A stretch of DNA of 64,000 nt from JBDHAC01 sp039589195 (GTDB taxonomy: Bacteria; Gemmatimonadota; Gemmatimonadetes; Palauibacterales; Palauibacteraceae): the NCBI GenBank assembly GCA_039589195.1, contig JBDHHV010000017.1:13926-77925 (forward strand), read 5' to 3'. Under the pieces are notes generated by a model, which did not search any database, was not told the origin of the DNA, and saw nothing but the letters and a program-made list of their open reading frames with translations. The position numbers were made by a program, and so were the translations under genes. Shown here piece by piece: positions 9,097 through 17,686 of the stretch (position 1 is the first letter of the stretch; each line of letters starts with the position of its first letter).

Positions 9097-11491
9097 TCAG
9101 GGGACAAGCTCCTGTCGATGCGGTCTCAGGACGAACAAACCCTCCTTCATGCTCGACACGATCACCGTCCCGCTCTCGAAGAACGGAAATGCCGTCCAGG
9201 CACCGTTGAAGCCTGCGGGGTCGCCCTCGTACGGCGTCGTGTCGAAGAACGCCACCTCGACCGGGTTCTCCGGATCGGAGATGTCGAGGACCCGCAAGCC
9301 GGCCTGATAGTTGGCCTGGTATACGCGATCGCCCTTCACGTACAGGTTGTGGTCGGTGGCTCCGGTCGAACCGAGGTGCTCGCCGACGAGCACGGGATCG
9401 TCCAGATCGGACACGTCCCATATGAGCATCCGCGTTCGCTCGGTCCGTCCTACAAGCTCGTCCAGCTCGTCATCCAGATAGAAGTAACGCTGGTCCTCGG
9501 TGAGCCACCCCTGGTGGACGTAGGCCAGACCGGGATAGCTCGCCGCCGCGAGCGGCAGCGGATCTCCCTTGTCCGTCACATCCACGATCCGCAGCGCTGT
9601 CTCGTTCGACGCGAAGCAGATCTCCCGGTCTTGGTAGTCCTGGTCAGGCCCGCGGTAGACGACGCACTGTGCGTCGTGCGTTCGCCCTTGCCAGATCAAC
9701 CCGGTCTCACTGTCCATGTAGCAACCGGCGAAGGTGGGATCCAGCGGGTCGCGGATGTCCACGATGTGCAACCCGCCTCCGCACGTCTCCCCTCCCCCGC
9801 TATTCCCCACGGTGTAGGCGAAGCCGCTCTCGGTATCGATCACGAGGTTGTGAGCGCTGTGGATCCCGTCGTAGCGCACGTCGGGCTCGAACGTGACCGG
9901 CGGGTCGCGCACGTCGCGTAGCCGGGTGAGGTCGAACACCAGCATGCCGTGATCACCCGCGCCATCGCCCGTGAAGAAGAGGTGGTCTTCGTACACCTTC
10001 AGGTCACGGGCCCCGCTGCGGGGGGCGGGCAGCGCGCCAAGGTACACGGGCATCGTCGGGTCGGTGATGTCCACGAACGCCGCCCCACCCGAGCGGCCCA
10101 CGAGCGCGTACTCACGACCCGTCTCCGGATCCGTCCAGCCCCACAGGTCGCTGAGCCCCTCCCCCGGGGTACCGCCCAGCTCGGAGATCGGCAGGAAGGC
10201 GAGGAGGTTTACATCACGGCATGCAAACCGCTCCGCTGCCCCCGCTTCGCACGGCACCTCCGCTCCCGCAACCGTCTCGAGTCGGCCGCCGGGATCCAGC
10301 CACACCGCGTCCGCCCACCCTCCCGAGTCGTCTCGCTTGAACGCGGCCGCGCGTCCGATCCCGCCGTCTGCCAGCGGCGCGCCCGCGACGGCAACCTGGG
10401 GACCCAACCCGACCGAGGCCCCCAAACGGTCGCCGGGCTCGAGACCCCGCACGCGGAGCGGGCCCGCCCGCTGCCATGCGCCGTTCGACCCCTCTCTCGT
10501 GAATGGGTAGACGGCCCCACGCCGTTCGTTCGACCCCGGCCCACCGACCCAGAGCTCACCGCCGGCGATGGCGAGAGCCGACCCGAACGCATCGCCCGGC
10601 TGGCTCGTGGGTGGGCTCAGCCGACCCCTCTCGCTCCACGACCCGGTGGAGGGATCCATCGCGAAGGCGATGACCACACCGCCCGTTGCCTGTGAGCCCG
10701 GCGCTCCGACCAGCGCGGAGCCACCGTCGAGCGCCACGGCGCTCCCGAACCCCGCTCCGGCACCCAGACCTTCCGGGACCAGCCGTGCCGTCTGCGTCCA
10801 TGTGCTACCGCCGTCATCTCTCTCGAACACGTACACGGACCCCGACGTACCGCTCCGCGGCGCGCCCACGAGAGCGCGGGCTCCCTCGATCGCCAGCGAT
10901 GCGCCGAACTGGCCGGACGCGCCGCCGTCGATCGGTTCGAGCTCCCCCCTTTCCAGCCAGCCGTTCGAGCCGGACTCCCGCTGGAAGACCCGCACTCCGC
11001 GGGGGGTGCTCGGTCCACCCGGGACCGCCACCAATGCGACGTCGTGATCGACGGCGACGACCCTGGGGGCCGGCTGCAGGATGCGCATGACTGTCCCCAG
11101 GTCGAGGGCCGCCTGGGCGTGCTCTCCCACCGGTGCTGGTCCAGCCGCCGGTCACCCCACGCTCCCACGCGTCGGCACCCCAGCGTACGTCGGGGTCGCC
11201 ACCTCCGACGAGCAGCAGATCGTCCGCGAGCGCGATCGATCCGCTAAACCCCTCACCGGTCTGCTCGCCTCCGCGAGGTCGGAGGCGCTCCGCCACTTGC
11301 CAGGCTCCATCCTCCCCTTGCCCGTATACGTACACGGTCGCGGGCCCTCGCCCCACGTTCGGCTTGAGCACGAGCACCTGCCGGCCCTCCGCGGCCACGG
11401 CGCGCCCGAACTGATCTTGAGGCCACAGCGATTGAGAGGCGGACAGCAGTAGAAGTGCGGCCACCGAAGACGCGCGTGCGATCCTGTTCAT
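9097..11491 (-). pseudogene. FG-GAP / LVIVD beta-propeller secreted protein, frameshifted
   Basis: Two overlapping minus-strand frames form one protein. The first starts at the ATG at 11491 with a signal peptide (MNRIARASSVAALLLLSASQ) and reads to GGWTSTG near 11128. The other continues from EHAQAALDLGTVM to the stop at 9097. Removing one base of the CCC at 11126-11128 joins them into roughly 800 residues. The N-terminal half has FG-GAP-type repeats (ALVGAPRSG, ALVGAPGSQ, LWVGGPGSN). The C-terminal half has LVIVD repeats of the choice-of-anchor B class (FVDITDPTMPVYLG, LHIVDIRDPLDPTFAG, LRVLDISDPENPVEVA). The product would be an extracellular propeller scaffold. Real decay or an indel error cannot be separated here. 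Confidence 0.75.
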
Positions 11492-11698
11492 GGGGACGTT
11501 CCGATCCAAGAGTGCGAGGCGCCGAAACCGAGCGGCGCGGAAGCCACGAAGGTGCGGAAGATGGGTCGTCCCCCACCCTCCGGCCAGTCACCGGCCATCA
11601 CACCGGAGTGTCACTCACTCGCACCACTCGCACCCGCTGGCTAGACTCTCCTCAGCGACCTGCTCGTCTCCTCGACCACGCATCGGAGGCCTTCGACC

Positions 11699-13933
11699 AT
11701 GATTCACGAGACCGGTTCGCTCGTCAGACGCCGCACCTCGCATGCTCCCTTCCGGCGCCAGCTGGCCGCCGTGGCGATCGCATCGATGGTATCCCCGTTA
11801 GCGGGCACGCTCCCGCTGGTCGCGCAGGATCCGGGGAGTGAGGACGGAGACCGCTGGACACCAGCCCTCAGCATGAAATACCGCGCCATTCAGGGGACGG
11901 CGGTCTCGCCGGATGGCGGCCGCGTGGCGTACGTCGTCAGGACACCGCTGATGGAGGGGCCGCAGTCGGAGTATCTGAGCCACATCTGGCTCGCCAACAC
12001 CGACGGTTCCGGGGCGCGCCAATACACGCGTGGTGAAGAGTCCGCCGGCAGCCCCTCGTTCTCTCCGGACGGCGAATGGCTCGCCTTTACTACGGGTCGT
12101 GGCTCGGAGGAGGAGAATGGGGGCAGGAACCAGGTCTGGATTCTCCCGCTGACCGGGGGCGAGGCGCGGCCGGCGACCGACGCCCGATCAGGCGTCGGCG
12201 TGTATCGATGGTCGCCCGACGGCACCCGGATCGCCTACGTCATGCGCGACCCCGAAACGAAAGAGGAGAAGAAGGCCAAGGATGAGAAGACGGATGTCAT
12301 CCTCGTCGACCAGAACTTCAAGTACGGGCACCTCTATGTCGTCGAGGTGGACCCCGACGCTCCCGAGGTTCCCGAGGCGACGCGCCTGACCGGGGGCGAG
12401 TACCACGTTACCGGTTTCGACTGGTCTCCCGACGGCACCCGGATCGTCTTCGGGCACCAGGCCGATCCGCGCATCAACACCGGCCGACTGTCGGGCGATA
12501 TCGCGATCGTATCCGTCCCTGCGGCGGCGGACATCGAAGCCATGCGGGAAGCGGCGGCCGCGGCGGACTCCGGTGAAGAGACGGGAGAGGAGGGCGAAGA
12601 GGAGGGCCAGGAGGAGACCGGCATCGAGATGAAGGCCATGGGCGAGGTTACCCAACTCGTCACGGGTGCGGGCGTCGAGGGCAACCCCCGCTGGTCACCG
12701 GACGGCCGCTGGATCGCGTTCGCTTCCACGGGCCCGCAGATCGAGCCCATCGGACTCGGAGACCTCTACGTCGTATCTCCCGGCGGGGGCGAGCCACGCA
12801 TGCTGGCCGAAACCCCGAACCGGAGCGCGAGCGTCATCGGCTGGTCGGGCGACAGCGGGCACCTCTTCCTGAACGAGGCGCTCGGGACGACGCGGCACGT
12901 GATCGCCGTCCCCGTTCAAGGCGAAGAGATTCGCCACGTGAGCTCGGGCGCCGGCGTCATGGGCGGCGTATCGGTGACCCCCGATGGGGGACTCATGGCG
13001 TTTACGTGGCAAACCCCGGATGAACCGTGGGATGTCTACGTCTCCCCCACCGACTCCTATGCACCGACGCGCATCACCGATGCGCACGCGGACGTGCCAC
13101 GACCCGAGATGGGGCGGACGGCACTCGTCGCATGGACCTCGCCCGACGGCACCCCGGTAGAAGGGCTGCTCACCTATCCGGTGGGCTACGAGTCCGGGCG
13201 GCGGTACCCGCTCATTCTGAACGTGCACGGGGGACCGGCGGGGGTGTACTCGCAGGGCTTCACGGGCTCCCCCGGCATCTACATGCTCCAGTACTTCGCC
13301 CAGGAGGGGTTCGCGATCCTGCGCCCCAACCCTCGAGGCTCGACCGGGTATGGGAAGGAGTTCCGCTACGCCAACTTCCGGGATTGGGGCTACGGCGATC
13401 TGAGCGATCTCCTGGCTGGCGTGGACCACGTGGTCGAGATGGGCGTGGCGCACCCCGACAGCCTGCTCCTCATGGGGTGGAGCTACGGGGGCTACATGAC
13501 CTCGTTCGCGGTCACGCAGACCGACCGGTTCAAGGCGGCCAGCATGGGCGCCGGACTGCCGAACCTCGTGAGCATGACCACGACGACCGACATCCAGGAC
13601 TATCTTGTCGGGCACATGGGGGCCGAGTTCTGGGAGGACTACGAGGAGTACGAGAAGCACTCCGCGATCTACCAAATCGCGAACGTGAGGACGCCTACGC
13701 AGGTGATTCACGGACAGAACGATCTGCGAGTGCCGTTCACGCAGGGACAGGAGTTCTACCGGGCGCTGCAGCGTCGCGGCGTCCCGACCGAGTTCGTAGT
13801 CTACCCCCGCACACCTCACGGTCCCCGTGAGCCGAAGTTCGTCATGGACGTCTCGGAGCGCATCCTGACGTGGTTCAAGAAACACCTGCGGCCCGAGACC
13901 GTCACGGCGGCTGCGGGAGAGGGCGGTAACTGA
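11699..13933 (+). CDS. secreted S9 family prolyl-oligopeptidase-type peptidase
   Basis: 744 residues. The N-terminus has an Arg-rich region followed by a hydrophobic signal (LAAVAIASMVSPLAGTLPLVAQ). Residues ~50-480 are a WD40-like propeller with repeated WSPDG / SPDGEW motifs. The C-terminal alpha/beta hydrolase carries the full triad: Ser595 in GWSYGGYM, Asp675 in GQNDLRVPF and His707 in RTPHGPRE. It should cleave short peptides, as dipeptidyl- or acylaminoacyl-peptidases do, in the periplasm or outside. An odd Glu/Gly-rich acidic insert (~residues 290-310) sits between propeller blades. The gene is divergent from the propeller gene, sharing a ~207-base promoter region. Confidence 0.92.
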   Translation: MIHETGSLVRRRTSHAPFRRQLAAVAIASMVSPLAGTLPLVAQDPGSEDGDRWTPALSMKYRAIQGTAVSPDGGRVAYVVRTPLMEGPQSEYLSHIWLANTDGSGARQYTRGEESAGSPSFSPDGEWLAFTTGRGSEEENGGRNQVWILPLTGGEARPATDARSGVGVYRWSPDGTRIAYVMRDPETKEEKKAKDEKTDVILVDQNFKYGHLYVVEVDPDAPEVPEATRLTGGEYHVTGFDWSPDGTRIVFGHQADPRINTGRLSGDIAIVSVPAAADIEAMREAAAAADSGEETGEEGEEEGQEETGIEMKAMGEVTQLVTGAGVEGNPRWSPDGRWIAFASTGPQIEPIGLGDLYVVSPGGGEPRMLAETPNRSASVIGWSGDSGHLFLNEALGTTRHVIAVPVQGEEIRHVSSGAGVMGGVSVTPDGGLMAFTWQTPDEPWDVYVSPTDSYAPTRITDAHADVPRPEMGRTALVAWTSPDGTPVEGLLTYPVGYESGRRYPLILNVHGGPAGVYSQGFTGSPGIYMLQYFAQEGFAILRPNPRGSTGYGKEFRYANFRDWGYGDLSDLLAGVDHVVEMGVAHPDSLLLMGWSYGGYMTSFAVTQTDRFKAASMGAGLPNLVSMTTTTDIQDYLVGHMGAEFWEDYEEYEKHSAIYQIANVRTPTQVIHGQNDLRVPFTQGQEFYRALQRRGVPTEFVVYPRTPHGPREPKFVMDVSERILTWFKKHLRPETVTAAAGEGGN

Positions 13934-13998
13934 CGGCAGCTCGATCGCCCGACGCTACGCGCCGGACGTGAGTTCAACCCGAATCGAGGAGTAGGAAC

Positions 13999-14775
13999 GT
14001 GGCAGAGCCGTTCGCGCGCCGTCCTTCATCAGGGGTCAGCCTGTCCGCACGGATCATCGGCCGGCGTGCGGGTCGCACGGCCGTTCGCGAGCTCGAGGCG
14101 CTCTTGGCCCGGGCCAAGCGAGTGCGAGACGTATCCGTCGAGCGGGTGCACAAGCTGAGCGAGTCGCACGGAATCGACCTTCGCGAGCGGCTTCGAACCC
14201 CGCGCCGGAACCTGTACCGCCGATTCCTCGAGCACTGTCTTCTGGACTGCTCGCTGACGGAGGAGGAGGCGGAGGAGCTCGCCCACCTTCGGAAGCTGCT
14301 GCACCTGGCGGACAGCGATGTGGCGCATGTTCACGATGCGGTATCCCGTGCCGTGTACGGAGCGGCGCTCGAGGATGTGCTCGACGACCACAGGCTCGAC
14401 GAGGACGAAGAGCGCTTCCTCACACGGTTGCGCGACGAGCTCGGGATGTCCGAGGTGGATGCGAGCCGCATGTACGAAGAGGAGGCTCGCCGCGCGCAGC
14501 AACGCCTTTTGTCGACGGTGCCGAACGCCGCCGTGTTCGCGTCTCGTGAAGGGGTCATCCAGCTGAAGGGTGGATCGACCGTCGGCCTCCAGGACGCCGT
14601 CCGGACGGTCGTGGATGAGTCCTGCCACGCGCTCCCGCATCTGAGCTGGGCCGAGTTGAGCGAAGTCAGGGTCCGGATCGAGAGCGGGCGGATCGCGGAG
14701 TGGCAGGTCAAGCTCAAGGCCGGGCTGGGGCCACCCCCGACGGCGTCCGGTCCCGACGCTTCCCCCGGGGTTTGA
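13999..14775 (+). CDS. helical TerB/Tic110-like domain fused to a dodecin-like domain
   Basis: 258 residues, cytosolic (no signal peptide). Residues ~25-170 are all helical with two similar units (76-117 and 118-160; LYRRFLEHCLLDCSLTEEEAEEL, then AVYGAALEDVLDDHRLDEDEERFL), reminiscent of TerB or the repeats of plastid Tic110. Residues ~186-243 match dodecin: the GGSTVGLQDAV start, then ALPHLSWAELSEVRVRIESG and RIAEWQVKLKAGL. The flavin-stacking Trp of dodecins corresponds to Trp217 and the Gln of the yQV motif to Gln236. Free dodecins are ~70-residue, twelve-subunit flavin stores, so a fusion is unusual. The start is GTG at 13999, after GAGGAG. Domain assignment is by eye. Confidence 0.7.
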   Translation: MAEPFARRPSSGVSLSARIIGRRAGRTAVRELEALLARAKRVRDVSVERVHKLSESHGIDLRERLRTPRRNLYRRFLEHCLLDCSLTEEEAEELAHLRKLLHLADSDVAHVHDAVSRAVYGAALEDVLDDHRLDEDEERFLTRLRDELGMSEVDASRMYEEEARRAQQRLLSTVPNAAVFASREGVIQLKGGSTVGLQDAVRTVVDESCHALPHLSWAELSEVRVRIESGRIAEWQVKLKAGLGPPPTASGPDASPGV

Positions 14776-14839
14776 CACAAGCGAGAACCCCGACAGCGAC
14801 CCTCAACGGCCGTTCTCGTTGGCGAGCCGGCTCATCGGT

Positions 14840-14863
14840 CGTATATTCGCTTATACGGGTATA
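14840..14863 (+). promoter_or_regulatory. candidate ArsR operator / promoter
   Basis: An AT-rich island in GC-rich DNA, 32 bases before arsR. It holds two overlapping inverted repeats: CGTATA/TATACG (14840-14845 and 14852-14857) and TATAC-GG-GTATA (14852-14863). The position and symmetry suit binding by the ArsR repressor encoded next. Confidence 0.55.
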
Positions 14864-14894
14864 TGATCGCGACTACCGATGAGGAGCTCCTTCC

Positions 14895-15245
14895 GTGCGC
14901 CAGTGGGCCGGTTGGTTCAAAGCGCTGTCCGAAGAAACCCGCTTGGAGATCCTCACCCTCCTTCTGAGACACGGGGAGTTGTGCGTGTGTGAGATCGAGG
15001 GCCTGCTCGAGGTCTCCCAATCGACAGCCTCGAGACACCTTCGATATCTGCTGAACGCGGGCCTGGTCGAGGATCGGCGCGAGGGTCTCTGGGTCTACTA
15101 TCGAGTGGCAGATAGGGACGATCCTCACCACCAGGAGCTCTCGAGCTTCCTCCGCGCGCTCCTCGAGGACGCCCCTCTGCCCGACCTCAGCCGCGAGATC
15201 GAGGCGATGCGCGCCGACCGCTGTGCGCCGGTAGTCGGCCCGTGA
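14895..15245 (+). CDS. arsR: ArsR family arsenite-responsive repressor
   Basis: 116 residues from the GTG at 14895; GAGGAG lies eight bases upstream. It is a winged-helix ArsR/SmtB fold: KALSEETRLEILTLL, then the metal-site motif ELCVCEI (Cys30, Cys32), the recognition helix SQSTASRHLRYL and the wing VEDRREGLWVYYRV. ELCVC is the classic As(III)/Sb(III) sensor of the alpha-3 helix. Binding of arsenite should release it from the operator just upstream. The stop overlaps the start of acr3 by four bases, so repressor and pump form one operon. Confident assignment. Confidence 0.92.
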   Translation: MRQWAGWFKALSEETRLEILTLLLRHGELCVCEIEGLLEVSQSTASRHLRYLLNAGLVEDRREGLWVYYRVADRDDPHHQELSSFLRALLEDAPLPDLSREIEAMRADRCAPVVGP

Positions 15246-16351
15246 GTACGGCGAGAGCCACGGTCGCGGGGCGGCTGTCGTTCCTCGACCGCTATCTGAC
15301 CCTGTGGATCTTCGCCGCCATGGCTGCCGGCGTCGGGATCGGGTATCTGTGGCCCCGCGCGATCGAGTCATTCAACGATGTCACCCAGATAGGGACGACT
15401 TCCGTACCGATCGCGATCGGTCTCATCCTGATGATGTATCCGCCGCTGGCCAAGGTCCGCTACGAGAAGTTCGGATCTGTCTTTCGGCACAAGAAGATCC
15501 TCGGACTGTCGCTGTTCCAAAACTGGATCGTGGGCCCGATCGTCATGTTCGTCCTGGCGATTCTCCTCCTCAGAGATCTGCCGGGATACGCGGTCGGGCT
15601 GATCCTGGTCGGGTTGGCCCGCTGTATCGCGATGGTGCTGGTGTGGAACGATCTGGCCGATGGCGATCACGATCTCGCGGCCGGGCTCGTAGCCGCGAAC
15701 GCCGTATTCCAGGTGCTGTTCTACGGTGTGTACGCGTGGGTCTTCATCACCTTTCTCCCACCCGTTTTCGGTCTGGAGGGGTTCGCCATGGATGTGGGGA
15801 TGGGCGAGATCGCGCGCACCGTTCTCATCTATCTGGGGATCCCGTTCTTCGGTGGGCTGATCACCCGATTCGTGCTGCTGAGGATGAAAGGCCTGCGCTG
15901 GTACGAAGACGTCTTCATCCCGCGTATCAGCCCGCTCACACTCGCAGCGCTGTTGTTCACGATCGTGATCATGTTTTCGCTGAAGGGGGAGCTGATCGTC
16001 CAGCTACCCCTGGACGTTGTCCGCATCGCGATCCCGCTCACGATCTACTTCGTGGCGATGTTTGCCATCACCTTCGTAGGGGCACGCCTGCTACGGGGCG
16101 AGTACCCGGAGACCGCCACGGTCGCACTTACGGCCGCCAGCAACGACTTCGAGCTGGCAATCGCCGTGGGGATCGCGGTGTTCGGGATTCAATCGCCACA
16201 GGCATTCGCGACCGTGATCGGGCCGCTCGTCGAGGTTCCGGTCCTGATCGGTCTGGTGCACGTGGCACTTTGGGTGAGGGGTCGGATGTTCGCGCCGGTG
16301 CAGGTTGCGGGCGGGGACGCTTTGGGGCCCGCGAGCACGTCGGGCCCGTAG
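15242..16351 (+). CDS. acr3: Acr3-type arsenite efflux permease
   Basis: 369 residues, about ten membrane helices, of usual family length. The GTG start at 15242 overlaps the arsR stop (GTGA). Conserved Acr3 residues are present: Cys128 in GLARCIAMVLVWNDLADGD and Glu331 in GPLVEVPVLIG, both required for arsenite transport in characterised members. The protein exports As(OH)3/arsenite across the inner membrane, driven by the proton gradient. No arsC or arsM is seen nearby, so this two-gene operon deals with arsenite only. Regulation is by the ArsR encoded upstream. Confidence 0.93.
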   Translation: MSTARATVAGRLSFLDRYLTLWIFAAMAAGVGIGYLWPRAIESFNDVTQIGTTSVPIAIGLILMMYPPLAKVRYEKFGSVFRHKKILGLSLFQNWIVGPIVMFVLAILLLRDLPGYAVGLILVGLARCIAMVLVWNDLADGDHDLAAGLVAANAVFQVLFYGVYAWVFITFLPPVFGLEGFAMDVGMGEIARTVLIYLGIPFFGGLITRFVLLRMKGLRWYEDVFIPRISPLTLAALLFTIVIMFSLKGELIVQLPLDVVRIAIPLTIYFVAMFAITFVGARLLRGEYPETATVALTAASNDFELAIAVGIAVFGIQSPQAFATVIGPLVEVPVLIGLVHVALWVRGRMFAPVQVAGGDALGPASTSGP

Positions 16352-16394
16352 CGGCGACCGGCGAAGGACTCGAGCCGCCGCCGGATTCAGCTCG

Positions 16395-16781
16395 CTACAA
16401 CACCTCGTCGAGCAGGAAGAGGTCGGTCAGCAGCGCACGCACGTGTATCGACGCGTTCAAGTTGTCGATCAGCTGCGAGCTGATTGCCGGTTGCGCCAGC
16501 ACGAGCGCGACTGCCGCTCCGGCACGGCGCGCATCCTCTCGCACGACTTCGATCATCGTGAGATAGGCCTCCGCCGGGGTAAGCCCTTCCTGTTCGACCA
16601 ACTCCGGTAGCCCGTTCGCGAGTGCGCTCAGCGCTTCGTCGGTTCGCTGGAGAAAGTCGCGCACCTGCGCATCCATGCGGCGGGCCGCATCGCCGGTGGC
16701 TCCCTGCGCCGCGAACGCGAGGAAGAACTCATAGCTCTCCTCGATCGCTTCGATTCGTCCCTTGAGATCGTCGCGGTTCAA
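16395..16781 (-). CDS. small helical protein coupled to the cytochrome b gene
   Basis: 128 residues when started at the TTG at 16781, which overlaps the cytochrome b stop as TTGA; no better start exists. The sequence is helical and acidic (LKGRIEAIEESYEFFLAFAAQG, LPELVEQEGLTPAEAYLTMIEVV, LIDNLNASIHVRALLTDLFLLDEVL), with no signal peptide, metal motif or membrane helix. I do not recognise a family. The tight coupling to the molybdenum hydroxylase operon suggests an assembly, chaperone or regulatory role for that enzyme, which is inference. It converges on acr3 with a 43-base gap. Confidence 0.65.
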   Translation of the reverse strand: MNRDDLKGRIEAIEESYEFFLAFAAQGATGDAARRMDAQVRDFLQRTDEALSALANGLPELVEQEGLTPAEAYLTMIEVVREDARRAGAAVALVLAQPAISSQLIDNLNASIHVRALLTDLFLLDEVL

Positions 16782-17674
16782 GAGCCGCCCGACGGTTCGG
16801 CGTCCGAAGCCGCGCCGGCAAGCTGCACCCGATCGGCCTCGACGCCGGCGACTTCCCCGGCCGGGCCTCGGTTCAGGACCCAGCGCTCGGGGTCGTGGTG
16901 CAGCAGGTATTCCTCGCGCTGGATCCACCCCCACACCATGGAGCGTGTGAGCCAGCGCTTCTCGGGCCTGACGGCGAAATAGATGTGCGCGACGATGAGC
17001 GTAATGAGAGCCACACCGGAGAGACCGTGGAGGACGTACATGATCCCCCACGCCGAGTCCGAGAGGAAGTAGGGGTTCTGATTCCAGAACGGGGTATCGA
17101 TGCGGAGCATCATCAACACGCCCGTCACGATCGCGACCACCGAGACGACCGCCGCGGCGTGGTGGTAGAGCTTGTGATCGAGAGGGTATTTCCCGGCCTT
17201 CGGCGACAACCCGCGCGATCGGCGGAAGAAGCGAGCGAGCGCCTGCGACCCCTCGGTCACGTCTACGCTCCCGATCCACATGGACCGGAGGTCCTGCCGC
17301 AACATCGCGTGGAGTACGTGATACACGATCGTGAGAGTGAGGACGACGCCGGCGATCCAGTGGATCGTCACCCATGGGAAGCGAATCCCGACGACCGGAA
17401 GAAACGCGGTGAGGAGGAGCGCGAACATGGCCAACGCCATGAGCCAGTGGAACACCCTCGATGGGAGCGTGTGGCGAGTGACGCGCTCGGGAACTCCCTC
17501 GCCGGGCACGAACGCCTCTTCCGAAGGCATGGGCCGTGCGATCCAACGGACGTAGATCCCATGCGCGACGACAAACACCGCACCGGCGATGAGCGCCAGC
17601 CACATGAGATCCCAGGCGATTCCGACCAGGACGTCCTGTCCCCACGGGTTGGCAGCGCTGCGAAGGATCTCCAT
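16778..17674 (-). CDS. membrane cytochrome b subunit, formate-dehydrogenase-gamma / b561 type
   Basis: 298 residues with about five membrane helices. Likely haem-ligand histidines: VFHWLMALAMF (helix 2), TIHWIAGVV and YHVLHAM (helix 3), LYHHAAAVVS (helix 4) and LIVAHIYFAVRPEKR (helix 5). This resembles the di-haem cytochromes that pass electrons from periplasmic dehydrogenases to quinone. It follows the FAD-subunit gene by 12 bases and overlaps the next gene, so it is part of the operon. I infer that it anchors the exported molybdenum hydroxylase to the membrane and links it to the respiratory chain, unlike soluble E. coli PaoABC. Confidence 0.85.
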   Translation of the reverse strand: MEILRSAANPWGQDVLVGIAWDLMWLALIAGAVFVVAHGIYVRWIARPMPSEEAFVPGEGVPERVTRHTLPSRVFHWLMALAMFALLLTAFLPVVGIRFPWVTIHWIAGVVLTLTIVYHVLHAMLRQDLRSMWIGSVDVTEGSQALARFFRRSRGLSPKAGKYPLDHKLYHHAAAVVSVVAIVTGVLMMLRIDTPFWNQNPYFLSDSAWGIMYVLHGLSGVALITLIVAHIYFAVRPEKRWLTRSMVWGWIQREEYLLHHDPERWVLNRGPAGEVAGVEADRVQLAGAASDAEPSGGS

Positions 17675-17686
17675 GGCCGCGGCCCG

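Noticed and set aside
12695..13885. 396-residue minus-strand frame inside the S9 peptidase gene
   Set aside because: The peptidase frame holds the complete Ser-Asp-His triad; the other has no motif.
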